Of a DNA stretch of 64,000 nucleotides, positions 53,408 to 62,908 are shown piece after piece. The notes beneath the pieces were generated by a model. The model did not search any database. It had not been told where the DNA came from and was given only the letters and a program-made list of their open reading frames with translations. The position numbers were made by a program, and so were the translations under genes. The stretch comes from Tenacibaculum sp. 190524A05c. Its GTDB lineage: Bacteria; Bacteroidota; Bacteroidia; Flavobacteriales; Flavobacteriaceae. Position 1 is the first letter of the stretch, and every line of letters begins with the position of its first letter. The stretch covers positions 1,578,501-1,642,500 of the forward strand of contig NZ_OZ038523.1 of the NCBI RefSeq assembly GCF_964036595.1. The letters run 5' to 3'.

Positions 53408-54469
53408 ATGACAGCAGAAATAATTGGTACTGGAAGTTACATTCCAAACATTAAGAAGGAAAATAAACAATTTAGTGGTAATAGATTTTTAAATGCCGAT
53501 GGTTCATCATTTGGATCTAATAATACGGTTATTATTGAAAAATTTAAAACAATTACTGGAATTGAAGAAAGACGATATGCAGAAGATCATTTTAACGCTT
53601 CAGATTTAGGTTATCTTGCCGCTGAGAAGGCTATTGAAAATGCCGGTATCAATTCAGAAGACATAGACTATATCATCTTTGCTCATAATTTCGGAGATGT
53701 TAAAAACAATGCTATACAGAGTGATATCTTACCTAGTTTAGCTACACGTGTTAAGCATTTACTTAAAATTGACAATCCAAATTGCGTTGCTTATGACATT
53801 TTATTTGGTTGTCCTGGTTGGATAGAAGGTGTTATTCAAGCGAAAGCATTCATTAAAGCAGAAATAGCAAAAACTGTTTTGGTTATTGGTTCTGAAACTC
53901 TATCGAGAGTTATAGATAAACATGATAGAGATTCAATGATTTATAGTGACGGAGCAGGCGCATGTATTGTTCAGGCTTCTAACAAAACTGAAAGTGGTAT
54001 TTTAAGTCATGCTTCGCAAACGTTTGCGAAGAAAGAAGCTTATCACCTTTTCTTCGGAAACTCATACGACAAAAACGAAGATCCTAACGTACGTTATATA
54101 AAAATGTATGGTAGAAAAATTTATGAATTTGCTTTAACTCATGTTCCTAACGCAATGAAAATTGCCTTAGATAAAAGTAATGTTGATATATCAGAAGTAA
54201 AAAAAGTATTCATTCATCAAGCCAATGAGAAGATGGATGAAGCTATAATAAAACGTTTTTACAGACTTTATAAAAAACCTGTACCTGAGTTTATTATGCC
54301 TATGAGTATTCATAAATTAGGAAACAGTTCAGTCGCTACAGTACCTACTTTATTGGATTTGGTTTTAAATAATAAAATCGAAAATCATACAGTAGAAAAA
54401 GGGGATGTAATTATCCTAGCGTCAGTTGGAGCAGGTATGAATATTAACGCAATTGTTTATCGTTATTAA
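53408..54469 (+). CDS. 3-oxoacyl-ACP synthase III-like ketosynthase
   Basis: Thiolase-fold condensing enzyme of 353 residues. The KAS III triad is present: Cys135 in FGCPGWIEG, His270 in FIHQANEKM, and Asn306 in LGNSSVAT. The fold start MTAEIIGTGSYIPN is typical. Insertions and the unusual FGCPGW context set it apart from the housekeeping FabH, which usually reads CSGF. It stands alone, with no fabD, fabG or acpP beside it, so it may condense a special acyl group or act in a secondary pathway. It has a 228-base upstream region with an inverted repeat. guaA follows on the same strand. Confidence 0.88.
   Translation: MTAEIIGTGSYIPNIKKENKQFSGNRFLNADGSSFGSNNTVIIEKFKTITGIEERRYAEDHFNASDLGYLAAEKAIENAGINSEDIDYIIFAHNFGDVKNNAIQSDILPSLATRVKHLLKIDNPNCVAYDILFGCPGWIEGVIQAKAFIKAEIAKTVLVIGSETLSRVIDKHDRDSMIYSDGAGACIVQASNKTESGILSHASQTFAKKEAYHLFFGNSYDKNEDPNVRYIKMYGRKIYEFALTHVPNAMKIALDKSNVDISEVKKVFIHQANEKMDEAIIKRFYRLYKKPVPEFIMPMSIHKLGNSSVATVPTLLDLVLNNKIENHTVEKGDVIILASVGAGMNINAIVYRY
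54012..54031. repeat. 20-base perfect palindrome within the KAS III-like gene
   Basis: CTTCGCAAACGTTTGCGAAG is fully self-complementary over 20 bases and has balanced base composition, unlike its AT-rich surroundings. It encodes part of an SQTFAKK stretch. Such a site could bind a dimeric protein, but no partner is identified. Confidence 0.55.
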
Positions 54470-54506
54470 AATCTAAAAAATAAGGGCAAAAATAAAATCA
54501 AACTAT

Positions 54507-54514
54507 TATTTTTG
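54507..54514 (+). promoter_or_regulatory. -7 promoter element immediately before guaA
   Basis: TATTTTTG matches TAnnTTTG exactly and ends only 3 bases before the ATG at 54518, so transcription would start at or next to the start codon. Confidence 0.5.
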
Positions 54515-54517
54515 CGG

Positions 54518-56053
54518 ATGCAACAACACAACGTACTTATTTTAGATTTCGGTTCGCAGTACACGCAATTAATTGCGCGCCGTGTAAGAGAGTTAAATAT
54601 TTATTGTGAAATTCATCCTTACAATAAAATTCCAGAAAACTTAGACAATTTTAAAGCAGTGATTTTATCCGGTAGTCCATACTCAGTAAGATCAGAAGAA
54701 GCACCGCATCCAGATTTATCAGGAATTAGAGGAAAGAAACCTCTTCTTGCTGTATGTTACGGAGCACAATATTTAGCGCACTTTTCAGGAGGTTTAGTAG
54801 CACCATCTAATACTAGAGAATATGGTAGAGCTAATTTATCTTTTGTTAAAGATGGAGAAAACTTCTTTAAAAATATATCTACAGGAAGTCAAGTTTGGAT
54901 GAGTCATTCAGATACGATTAAAAACTTACCTGAAAATGGAGTTTTATTAGCAAGTACTCATGACGTAGAAAATGCCGCATATAAAATTGAAGGCGAAACT
55001 ACTTATGCTATTCAATTCCACCCAGAAGTATATCATTCAACTGATGGTACACAATTATTGAAAAACTTCTTAGTTGATATCGCCGAATTAGAGCAAAACT
55101 GGACTCCAAACTCATTTGTGGAATCTACTGTGAATGGTCTAAAGGAGAAATTAGGTGATGATCGTGTAATTTTAGGTCTTTCAGGAGGTGTAGATTCAAC
55201 AGTTGCTGGTGTACTTTTACACAAAGCAATTGGACAAAACTTACATTGTATTTTCGTTAATAATGGATTATTAAGAAAAAATGAGTACGAAAGTGTACTT
55301 AAGCAATACGAAGGAATGGGATTAAACGTTAAAGGTGTAGACGCATCTGAACGTTTTTTATCAGCTTTAGAAGGAATAAGTGATCCTGAAACGAAAAGAA
55401 AAACCATAGGACGCATCTTTATTGAAGTGTTTGATGATGAAGCAGCGAAAGTTGAAAACGCGAAATGGCTAGCTCAAGGAACAATATACCCTGATGTAAT
55501 TGAATCAGTTTCTGTAAATGGAGGACCTTCTGCTACAATTAAGAGTCATCATAATGTAGGTGGATTACCTGACTTTATGAAACTAAAAGTAGTTGAACCA
55601 TTACGTATGATTTTTAAAGATGAAGTAAGACGTGTTGGAGCCTCTATGGGAATTGATAAGGAGTTATTAGGAAGACATCCGTTTCCTGGACCGGGATTAG
55701 CAATTCGAATTTTAGGAGATATCACTTCAGAAAAAGTTCGTATTTTGCAGGAAGTAGATGCTATTTTTATAGACGGATTAAAGGAAAGCGGTTTATACAA
55801 TAGTGTTTGGCAAGCAGGAGCTATTTTATTACCTGTCAACTCAGTAGGAGTTATGGGGGATGAAAGAACTTATGAAAAAGTAGTAGCATTAAGAGCTGTT
55901 GAAAGTACTGATGGAATGACCGCTGATTGGGTAAATTTACCTTATGAGTTTTTACAAAAAACATCAAATAAAATTATAAATAACGTTAAAGGTGTAAATA
56001 GAGTAGTTTATGACATTAGCTCTAAACCACCTGCAACAATTGAGTGGGAATAA
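54518..56053 (+). CDS. guaA: GMP synthase (glutamine-hydrolysing)
   Basis: Converts XMP to GMP using glutamine and ATP. The 511-residue protein has a class I glutaminase domain first: Cys80 in [10 protein letters not shown] and the His-Glu pair in [11 protein letters not shown] near residue 168. The ATP pyrophosphatase domain follows, with PP-loop [13 protein letters not shown] near residue 222, and the dimerisation domain ends KPPATIEWE, the normal GuaA terminus. The ATG at 54518 is the start; a TTG two codons earlier belongs to the promoter. The promoter position suggests a leaderless mRNA. Confidence 0.96.
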   Translation: MQQHNVLILDFGSQYTQLIARRVRELNIYCEIHPYNKIPENLDNFKAVILSGSPYSVRSEEAPHPDLSGIRGKKPLLAVCYGAQYLAHFSGGLVAPSNTREYGRANLSFVKDGENFFKNISTGSQVWMSHSDTIKNLPENGVLLASTHDVENAAYKIEGETTYAIQFHPEVYHSTDGTQLLKNFLVDIAELEQNWTPNSFVESTVNGLKEKLGDDRVILGLSGGVDSTVAGVLLHKAIGQNLHCIFVNNGLLRKNEYESVLKQYEGMGLNVKGVDASERFLSALEGISDPETKRKTIGRIFIEVFDDEAAKVENAKWLAQGTIYPDVIESVSVNGGPSATIKSHHNVGGLPDFMKLKVVEPLRMIFKDEVRRVGASMGIDKELLGRHPFPGPGLAIRILGDITSEKVRILQEVDAIFIDGLKESGLYNSVWQAGAILLPVNSVGVMGDERTYEKVVALRAVESTDGMTADWVNLPYEFLQKTSNKIINNVKGVNRVVYDISSKPPATIEWE

Positions 56054-56091
56054 ATTCATAAACATTTCGTTTTTGGTTTAATAAAAGTTAT

Positions 56092-57960
56092 ATGAGTAAA
56101 ATAAAATTTTGGGCTATCACATGTGTTTTAGCAATTCTAGTTTCTTGTAGTCAACAGAAAAGATACATCTCTTATAAAGTTAAAGAGGGAGAATCTATGA
56201 GAGATATTGCAGAACGAATTAATGTTAAAACTGAAGATTTAGAAAGACTAAATCCAGATGTTGGAGACAATCCTGCAGCTAATAGCACAATCGTAATTCC
56301 TAATCCAGAATTTAAAAAGACTATACCTTTAATTCAGGAAACTGATGAAGATAAAGGTGAAGTTACAGAAACTGATAATACACAAGATGAACCAACTACA
56401 GAGGAGGATAAAGTGAAAACAGCACCTGATTCTACTCAAATCGTAAGAACAGTGTATGAGTACAAAACTCATATTGTACAACCTGGTGAAACGGTTTATC
56501 GATTAACTAAAACTTATAATATATCCAAAAGTGAGTTAATAAAACTGAATCCTGAATTTCCAAAAATTAAGGACAATCTTTTAAGTGTTGGACAAGAACT
56601 AAAGGTAAAAGTTGCCGAGAAAAAGGTAATTTATATATCCAGAGAAGAAGACCTTAAAAACCATGTTACTCATACGGTTAAACCAAAAGAAACTATTTAT
56701 AGTTTAACTCGTTTTTATAATATCACAAAAGAGGAACTAATGAATTTAAATCCTGAGTTCCCAGAGTTAAAAGATAATAGTTTATCTATTGGTCAAATAT
56801 TAAGAATTCGACCTTTAGAAGAAGAGTTAACAACAGATAGTAGTTCAATTTATATTGATACAATTGCTGTAACAGATCCTATAAAAGTTGCTTTCTTACT
56901 TCCATTTAAAGCTCGTGAGTATGATACTATAGCTTCGGAAGATATTTTTGATGTAAGAAAATCTAGTAGCAGTGCGAGAGTTGCAAATATGGTTACTGAT
57001 TTTTATTTAGGAGCTGAAATGGCTTTAGACTCAATCAAAGCTAATGGTATTAACGTTGATGTTTCGGTTTTCGATACTGGAAACAGAGGTAAATTAGTTG
57101 AGAAAATTCTAAAAGACGATAAGCTTGATGATAAGGATGTAATAATAGGTCCATTTTATTCAAATCAAGTTGAAAAAGTCGCAGAAGACGTAAATAGTCC
57201 TGTTGTTTTCCCTCACTTTTCAAAAAGTCAGGATGATTTTTCTTCTTCTAGAATAATAAAATCAGCTCCAGATAAAGAAACTCATAGTAATTTCTTAATT
57301 CAGTATTTGAATGAAATATACAATGGTGAAACAATTTTTATTGTTAGTGACGGAAAGGAGCAATCGAATGAGCAGTTAGAATATCTGGAAAAGGAGTTTA
57401 AGAAAAACGACTCTATTAAAAATATTTTTACTTTAAAACCAGAAAAAGGGTATATAAAGAAAGAACGATTCACAGATAACATGAAACCTAACGTTCATAA
57501 CTGGGTAATATTAACATCTGACGTAAAGTCTCATATTGCTGATGCTATCAATAGTATGGTTGTCCTTCCCGAAGATGTAAGTGCGCAAGTATTTACCATA
57601 GATAAAACGGCAGCTTTTGATGGAATTAACAACAATACCTTAGCTAGAATAGGTTTTACTTTTGTTACAGATAATTTTTCAGATGAAAATGACAGCAACC
57701 TCCAAAGTTTCGTCCGAAAATATCGTAAGAGAAATAAGGATGTGCCTACCGAATATGCAATTAGAGGTTTTGATTTAACCTATGATGTATTGATTAGATT
57801 GGCTTCTGGTGAAGACTTAACTGATACTTATAAAGAAGGAGTATCAATGCGATTAGAAAACAAATTTGATTTTAGTAAAAAGTTATTTGGATCAACTAGT
57901 AATAATGGATTATTTATTGTTCGTTACAATAATGACCTAACTCTTGAGAGATTAAAATAG
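56092..57960 (+). CDS. LysM-repeat lipoprotein with periplasmic binding-protein-like domain
   Basis: Lipoprotein of 622 residues; the signal ends LVSC (Cys19). Three LysM domains follow, near residues 28-70, 125-170 and 195-240, each with a Y-x-V-K/Q-x-G-E-T/S start and an LNPEFP-type end; they should bind peptidoglycan. A low-complexity acidic linker separates the first two. The C-terminal part (about residues 260-622) resembles the periplasmic receptor fold of amino-acid ABC substrate proteins, with IKVAFLLPFKAREYD at its start. It probably senses or organises the cell wall. A location just after guaA is usual in flavobacteria, but a functional tie is unclear. Confidence 0.88.
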   Translation: MSKIKFWAITCVLAILVSCSQQKRYISYKVKEGESMRDIAERINVKTEDLERLNPDVGDNPAANSTIVIPNPEFKKTIPLIQETDEDKGEVTETDNTQDEPTTEEDKVKTAPDSTQIVRTVYEYKTHIVQPGETVYRLTKTYNISKSELIKLNPEFPKIKDNLLSVGQELKVKVAEKKVIYISREEDLKNHVTHTVKPKETIYSLTRFYNITKEELMNLNPEFPELKDNSLSIGQILRIRPLEEELTTDSSSIYIDTIAVTDPIKVAFLLPFKAREYDTIASEDIFDVRKSSSSARVANMVTDFYLGAEMALDSIKANGINVDVSVFDTGNRGKLVEKILKDDKLDDKDVIIGPFYSNQVEKVAEDVNSPVVFPHFSKSQDDFSSSRIIKSAPDKETHSNFLIQYLNEIYNGETIFIVSDGKEQSNEQLEYLEKEFKKNDSIKNIFTLKPEKGYIKKERFTDNMKPNVHNWVILTSDVKSHIADAINSMVVLPEDVSAQVFTIDKTAAFDGINNNTLARIGFTFVTDNFSDENDSNLQSFVRKYRKRNKDVPTEYAIRGFDLTYDVLIRLASGEDLTDTYKEGVSMRLENKFDFSKKLFGSTSNNGLFIVRYNNDLTLERLK

Positions 57961-57985
57961 CACTACAATTAAACAACAAATAAAT

Positions 57986-58018
57986 AAAAAGCCGATATAG
58001 TAATTATATCGGCTTTTT
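57986..58018. terminator. Bidirectional terminator between the LysM gene and rfbB
   Basis: GCCGATATA (57991-57999) pairs with TATATCGGC (58005-58013) around a 5-base loop, flanked by A- and T-runs that serve both strands. Confidence 0.88.
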
Positions 58019-58020
58019 AT

Positions 58021-59070
58021 TTATTTCTCATACATTTCCTTGTAATATTTTAAATAATCTCCACTGGTAACGTTTTTAACCCAGTCTTGATTATTTAGGT
58101 ACCATTTTACAGTTTTCTCTATTCCTTCTTCAAACTGTAATGAAGGCTCCCATCCCAATTCATCTTTTAATTTTGTAGAGTCTATAGCATACCTGTAATC
58201 ATGCCCTGCTCTGTCCTTCACAAAAGTTATTAATTTATCCGAAGTTCCTTGAGGATTACCTAAAAGTTTATCCACGGTTTTAATTAGAACTTTAACAAGG
58301 TCAATATTCTTCCATTCATTAAAACCACCAATATTATACGTATCTCCTAATTTCCCTTCATGAAAAATTAAATCTATGGCTCTAGCATGATCTTCTACAA
58401 ACAACCAATCTCTTACATTCTTACCCTCACCATAAACCGGTAACTCTTTATTTGTACAAATATTATTTATAAAAAGAGGTATTAATTTTTCTGGAAATTG
58501 GAATGAACCATAATTGTTCGAACAATTCGAAATTACAATTGGTAATTTATATGTATCATGAAAAGATCTCACAAAATGATCAGAAGAAGCCTTAGATGCA
58601 GAATATGGAGAATGTGGATCATAAGCAGTTTTCTCAGTAAAAAAACCATCATCTCCTAAACTCCCATAAACCTCATCTGTAGAAACATGATAAAACAACT
58701 TACCTTTTAAATCATCATTCCAGTTTGTTTTTGCTGCTTGTAATAAACTTAAGGTTCCCATTACATTAGTTCTTGCGAATGATAAAGGATCTTTAATTGA
58801 TCTATCAACATGAGATTCAGCAGCTAAATGTATAACACTATCAATTTTATATTGTTTAAAAATTGAATCAACAGTGTCAAAATCACAAATATCTGCCTTA
58901 ACAAAAGTATAATTTTCTGATGTTTCGATATCTTTAAGGTTCTCCAAATTGCCTGCATACGTTAAAGCATCTAGATTAATAATATTTTTATCCGGATATT
59001 TATTTACAAATAATCGAACAACATGTGATCCAATAAAACCAGCACCTCCTGTAATTAATATGTTATTCAT
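58021..59070 (-). CDS. rfbB: dTDP-glucose 4,6-dehydratase
   Basis: Second enzyme of dTDP-L-rhamnose synthesis: removes water from dTDP-glucose to give dTDP-4-keto-6-deoxyglucose. The 349-residue SDR protein has GGAGFIGSHVV near residue 7, HLAAESHVDRSI near residue 82, a YHVSTDEVYGSLG stretch near residue 127, and the catalytic YSASKASSDHF near residue 155. It is the last gene of the polysaccharide cluster and starts 4 bases after rfbD. It shares a terminator with the convergent LysM gene. Confidence 0.95.
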   Translation of the reverse strand: MNNILITGGAGFIGSHVVRLFVNKYPDKNIINLDALTYAGNLENLKDIETSENYTFVKADICDFDTVDSIFKQYKIDSVIHLAAESHVDRSIKDPLSFARTNVMGTLSLLQAAKTNWNDDLKGKLFYHVSTDEVYGSLGDDGFFTEKTAYDPHSPYSASKASSDHFVRSFHDTYKLPIVISNCSNNYGSFQFPEKLIPLFINNICTNKELPVYGEGKNVRDWLFVEDHARAIDLIFHEGKLGDTYNIGGFNEWKNIDLVKVLIKTVDKLLGNPQGTSDKLITFVKDRAGHDYRYAIDSTKLKDELGWEPSLQFEEGIEKTVKWYLNNQDWVKNVTSGDYLKYYKEMYEK

Positions 59071-59074
59071 CTAC

Positions 59075-59926
59075 TTAGTTTTGACAGTTATTTATACATT
59101 CTCTTAATGAATCTTTCCAAAATGGAATATTCAAATTAAAATCTTCCTTAATTCTTGAAGTATCCATTACTGAATAAAATGGTCTTTTAGCCAGAGTTTT
59201 ATAATCATCGGATTTTATTGGTAATACCTCACAATCCAGATTTGCTATAGTCATGATTTCTTTCGCAAACTCAAACCAAGATGTAACTCCAGAGTTTGAA
59301 TAATGATAAACTCTTTGTTTATCCGAAAAATCGTTCTCTACTAACTGTAAACAAACATTTGCTAAATCTCTAGCATATGTTGGAGAACCTATTTGATCTG
59401 ATACCACTTTTAATTCTGATTTTTCTTTCCCTAATCTCATCATAGTTTTAACAAAATTACTTCCAAAACTAGAGTACAACCATGATGTTCTTATAATTAT
59501 TCCAGGCACATTAGATGCCAAAAAAAACTTCTCTCCTATCCTTTTAGAGATTCCATAAGCGTTTATTGGATCAGTAGTATCTGTTTCCTTTAATGGCACA
59601 TTAGCATTTCCATCAAAAACATAATCCGTAGAAATATGAATCATTTTTCCTTTATTCCCTAAGGCTAACACTAAATTCTCTACTCCTTGAGCATTGACTA
59701 AGTTTGCTCTTTCTAACTCCTCCTCCGCTTTATCAACAGCAGTATATGCTGCACAGTTAATGACGAAATCAATTTTATTATCTTTAATATAACTGTTTAC
59801 CTTTTCCTGAATTGTTATATCTAATTGATTAGAGTTTTCGAAGAAGAAAGTATGCCTACTCTCTTTTGATTGATGTTGAATTTCTGTTCCTAATTGACCA
59901 GATGAACCTGTAACTAATATATTCAT
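59075..59926 (-). CDS. rfbD: dTDP-4-dehydrorhamnose reductase
   Basis: Last enzyme of dTDP-L-rhamnose synthesis; reduces the 4-keto group with NAD(P)H. The 283-residue protein has the start MNILVTGSSGQLGTEI, the NCAAYTAVDKAE stretch near residue 56, the STDYVFDG motif near residue 98, and YGISKRIGE (catalytic Tyr and Lys) near residue 128. It starts one base after rfbC ends. All four rfb enzymes are present in the cluster. Confidence 0.95.
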   Translation of the reverse strand: MNILVTGSSGQLGTEIQHQSKESRHTFFFENSNQLDITIQEKVNSYIKDNKIDFVINCAAYTAVDKAEEELERANLVNAQGVENLVLALGNKGKMIHISTDYVFDGNANVPLKETDTTDPINAYGISKRIGEKFFLASNVPGIIIRTSWLYSSFGSNFVKTMMRLGKEKSELKVVSDQIGSPTYARDLANVCLQLVENDFSDKQRVYHYSNSGVTSWFEFAKEIMTIANLDCEVLPIKSDDYKTLAKRPFYSVMDTSRIKEDFNLNIPFWKDSLRECINNCQN

Positions 59927-59927
59927 T

Positions 59928-60482
59928 TTAGTAAGTAAATTGGCTATCTAGATTTTCAAATACCTGAAGTACTTTATCTTTTTCAGAAAGTAAAACTTCT
60001 TCAGGATTAATTTGCCAATCAATGTTTAAACTAGCATCATTCCATAATATACCAGAGTCATGCTCTGGAGAATACCAATTATCAACTTTGTAAGAGAAAA
60101 TCGCTTCTTCAGAAATTACTACAAATCCATGCGCAAAACCTCTAGGAACAAAAAGCTGCCTTTTATTATCTTCTGACAATTCAACTATTTCATATTCTCC
60201 ATATGTTGGTGACCCTTTTCTGATATCAACAGCTACGTCTAATACTTTTCCTTTTATACACCTAACTAATTTTGCTTGAGCAAATGGCGGTTTTTGAAAA
60301 TGTAATCCACGTAGCACTCCTCGGGACGATTTTGACTCGTTATCTTGAACAAAGTTTACTTCGTAAATATTCTTTTTGAACTCTTTATAATTAAATGATT
60401 CAAAAAAATAACCTCTATGATCTCCAAATACTTTTGGTTCTATAATAGTTAAATCAGGGATTTTAGTTTTAATAAAATTCAT
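59928..60482 (-). CDS. rfbC: dTDP-4-dehydrorhamnose 3,5-epimerase
   Basis: Cupin-fold epimerase that inverts C3 and C5 of dTDP-4-keto-6-deoxyglucose. The 184-residue protein has DHRGYFFESFNYKEF near residue 21, the catalytic His in VLRGLHFQKPPFAQAKLV near residue 58, and the FVPRGFAHGFVV stretch near residue 110, all typical of RmlC. It lies 2 bases downstream of rfbA and 1 base upstream of rfbD. Confidence 0.96.
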   Translation of the reverse strand: MNFIKTKIPDLTIIEPKVFGDHRGYFFESFNYKEFKKNIYEVNFVQDNESKSSRGVLRGLHFQKPPFAQAKLVRCIKGKVLDVAVDIRKGSPTYGEYEIVELSEDNKRQLFVPRGFAHGFVVISEEAIFSYKVDNWYSPEHDSGILWNDASLNIDWQINPEEVLLSEKDKVLQVFENLDSQFTY

Positions 60483-60484
60483 TG

Positions 60485-61360
60485 TTATTCTTGGACTAGG
60501 CTCAATAAATATTGTCCGTAATTATTCTTTTTAAGTGGTTCAGCTAATTTTCTAACCTGTTCTTTTGAAATATATCCCATATAGAGAGCTATTTCTTCCA
60601 AGCAGGCTACTTTAAGACCTTGTCTTTTCTCTATTGTTTCTATAAACTGGCCAGCTTCCATTAACGATTCATGAGTACCTGTATCCAACCAAGCGTAACC
60701 TCTGCCCATTAATTCTACTTTTAACTGGTCATTCTCTAAATAATATTGATTTACTGAAGTGATTTCAAGTTCGCCTCTCTCTGATGGTTTTACTTCTTTG
60801 GCTACTTTAATTACAGAATTCGGATAATAATACAAACCAACAACGGCATAATTAGATTTAGGGTTTTCTGGTTTTTCTATTATTGAAACAACATTTTCAT
60901 TACTATCAAACTCAACTACACCATATCGTTCTGGATCTTTTACATAATATCCAAAAATAGTAGCTTTTCCTTCTTGTTGAACATTATGAATAGCTTTTTG
61001 AAATAACTCTGGTAAGCCATGGCCATAAAAAATATTATCACCAAGTAACATGCAAACATCATCATTTCCAATAAATTCTTCCCCGATAATAAATGCTTGT
61101 GCCAAGCCATCTGGCGAAGGTTGTTCAGCGTAACTTAACTGTATTCCCAAATCTTCACCTGTTCCCAATAATTTTTTGAAATTTGGCAAATCATAAGGAG
61201 TAGAAATTATTAAAATCTCCCTGATTCCAGATAACATTAGAACAGATAAAGGATAATAAATCATCGGTTTATCATATACCGGAAGTAATTGTTTTGATAT
61301 GCCCTTTGTTATTGGATATAATCTAGTTCCTGATCCTCCAGCTAATATTATTCCTTTCAT
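60485..61360 (-). CDS. rfbA: Glucose-1-phosphate thymidylyltransferase
   Basis: First enzyme of dTDP-L-rhamnose synthesis: makes dTDP-glucose from glucose-1-phosphate and dTTP. The 291-residue protein starts [20 protein letters not shown], has the [13 protein letters not shown] stretch, [12 protein letters not shown] near residue 105, [21 protein letters not shown] near residue 155, and [18 protein letters not shown] near residue 219. It is 62 bases downstream of the sugar transferase gene and leads the rfbA-C-D-B group. Confidence 0.97.
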   Translation of the reverse strand: MKGIILAGGSGTRLYPITKGISKQLLPVYDKPMIYYPLSVLMLSGIREILIISTPYDLPNFKKLLGTGEDLGIQLSYAEQPSPDGLAQAFIIGEEFIGNDDVCMLLGDNIFYGHGLPELFQKAIHNVQQEGKATIFGYYVKDPERYGVVEFDSNENVVSIIEKPENPKSNYAVVGLYYYPNSVIKVAKEVKPSERGELEITSVNQYYLENDQLKVELMGRGYAWLDTGTHESLMEAGQFIETIEKRQGLKVACLEEIALYMGYISKEQVRKLAEPLKKNNYGQYLLSLVQE

Positions 61361-61422
61361 CTTAATAAATCTATAAAAGTCTAAATTAAAAAAAGTTAAG
61401 CTAGATACTCTATAATTTTAAA

Positions 61423-61974
61423 CTATTCTTTAATTCTGTCTCCAGATCCTTTACCTCCAACCGTCGCTAAAATGTAGTGAAAGTATTTTTCTAAAGTAAG
61501 ATTATCAAGCATTTCTGCATCTACTTTTGCCAATTTTTCTGGGGTTGACATGTCAATTTCATTGATTTGAGCTAGTCCTGTTATTCCAGGTAAATAGTTA
61601 TATACGTTTCTTTTATCCCTCTCTTCAATTAACTCCTTTTGGTTAAACAAATTTGGTCTTGGCCCAACCAAACTCATGTCTCCCTTTAAAACATTAATCA
61701 ACTGAGGGAGTTCATCGAGTTTTGATTTTCTCAAGAATGCTCCTAATTTTGTAACAGAACTACTACTTGCTAGATGTGTTGCGACAGATTTTGTATTCAC
61801 CCCCATAGTTCTAAACTTCAATAAGGTGAATGGTTTTTGATTCTTCCCTACTCTTTCTTGTTTAAATATTGGCGATCCAGTGTCAAAAACTCCTAAAATG
61901 TAAACGATTAAGCCTATAGGCCATAAAACTAATATTCCAAACAACGAGAATATGAAATCAAAAAAACGTATCAT
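61423..61974 (-). CDS. Sugar phosphotransferase that starts polysaccharide repeat units (PglC/WcaJ-like)
   Basis: Monotopic membrane phosphoglycosyltransferase of 183 residues. It transfers a sugar phosphate to undecaprenyl phosphate. One hydrophobic segment is at residues 8-28; then FKQERVGKNQKPFTLLKFRTM, the catalytic D-E pair in KLDELPQLINVLKGDMSLVGPRPN near residue 83, and PGITGLAQI near residue 118. The short size matches PglC rather than full-length WcaJ. It lies 10 bases after the epimerase/reductase gene. Which sugar it transfers is unknown. Confidence 0.92.
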   Translation of the reverse strand: MIRFFDFIFSLFGILVLWPIGLIVYILGVFDTGSPIFKQERVGKNQKPFTLLKFRTMGVNTKSVATHLASSSSVTKLGAFLRKSKLDELPQLINVLKGDMSLVGPRPNLFNQKELIEERDKRNVYNYLPGITGLAQINEIDMSTPEKLAKVDAEMLDNLTLEKYFHYILATVGGKGSGDRIKE

Positions 61975-61984
61975 TAATATAATC

Positions 61985-62908
61985 CTATTTAGTAAAACTT
62001 TTAATTGTCAAATGTATTCCTTCTTCTGCAGACAATGGTAGATTTTTCTTTAAAACTTCTTTAATTTTTTTATTAGAAACAACATAATTACCCGTTAATT
62101 TATGAATCTTCTCACTATTGATAGGAAAAGGTAAGACATCACCAACTTTTCCTAAAGTAGCTAACAAAAGCTTTGGTATATTTAAAATTTTAACCTCTTT
62201 ATTTATCGCTTTTCCGATATTTAGAACTAAATCTTTTGTTGACAGCGGATAATCATCTGCAACATTATAAACTCCTGAAGGAACACTTTTATTTTCTAGT
62301 AATTCTTTGATTACAAAACACAAATTACTTACCGACAAAAAGGAACGTGAATTTTCGTATTTACCAAAAGGATATGGAATTCCTTTCGCTACAAAATTAT
62401 AAAGTAGGTTTAAATTACCTTTATTATTTGGACCATGAATCATACATGGCCTTAAAATGTACACTCTTTTTTTACTAGGGATGTCTTTGTTTAGTATATA
62501 ATTTTCAGCCGCTAATTTAGATTTTCCGTAAGCTGTAATTGGTTTAGGTGGTTGACTCTCTGTAAGCATAGTTTCAATTTCATCTGCAACAGCTTTAACA
62601 GAACTCATAAAAATAAAAACTTCACAATCGCTCTTTAAAAATTCATTATACACCCTTTTTGTTAGCTCAAAATTAATTTCAAAATATTCATTCTCTTGAG
62701 TAGTATTTTTCAAATCGTGAGCCTTACCCGCTAAATGTATAAAAGCTTTATTTGCGTTAAAAATTTCCTTATTCAAGACATCATAAGAAATTAATTTATC
62801 TGATATTCTCCTTGAAACTCCCTGAATTGTATAGTCTTTGTTTAAATAATTTAACAAGTTGGACCCAACAAATCCTGTTACACCACTAATTAAAACATTA
62901 TTATTCAT
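61985..62908 (-). CDS. NAD-dependent sugar-nucleotide epimerase/reductase
   Basis: SDR-family enzyme of 307 residues acting on a nucleotide sugar. The Rossmann start is NNNVLISGVTGFVGSNLL, followed by FIHLAGKAHDL near residue 60, FMSSVKAVADE near 104, and the catalytic YGKSKLAAE near 131. The pattern resembles WbpV-type enzymes that accompany small initiating transferases in O-antigen clusters. Start ATG is at 62908; it overlaps the stop of the upstream glycosyltransferase by 8 bases (ATGAATAA). Exact substrate is not determined. Confidence 0.88.
   Translation of the reverse strand: MNNNVLISGVTGFVGSNLLNYLNKDYTIQGVSRRISDKLISYDVLNKEIFNANKAFIHLAGKAHDLKNTTQENEYFEINFELTKRVYNEFLKSDCEVFIFMSSVKAVADEIETMLTESQPPKPITAYGKSKLAAENYILNKDIPSKKRVYILRPCMIHGPNNKGNLNLLYNFVAKGIPYPFGKYENSRSFLSVSNLCFVIKELLENKSVPSGVYNVADDYPLSTKDLVLNIGKAINKEVKILNIPKLLLATLGKVGDVLPFPINSEKIHKLTGNYVVSNKKIKEVLKKNLPLSAEEGIHLTIKSFTK

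Noticed and set aside
55033..55416. Long open frames opposite guaA and other genes
   Set aside because: They lie fully antisense to well-identified genes and show no family motif or start context, so they are frame shadows.
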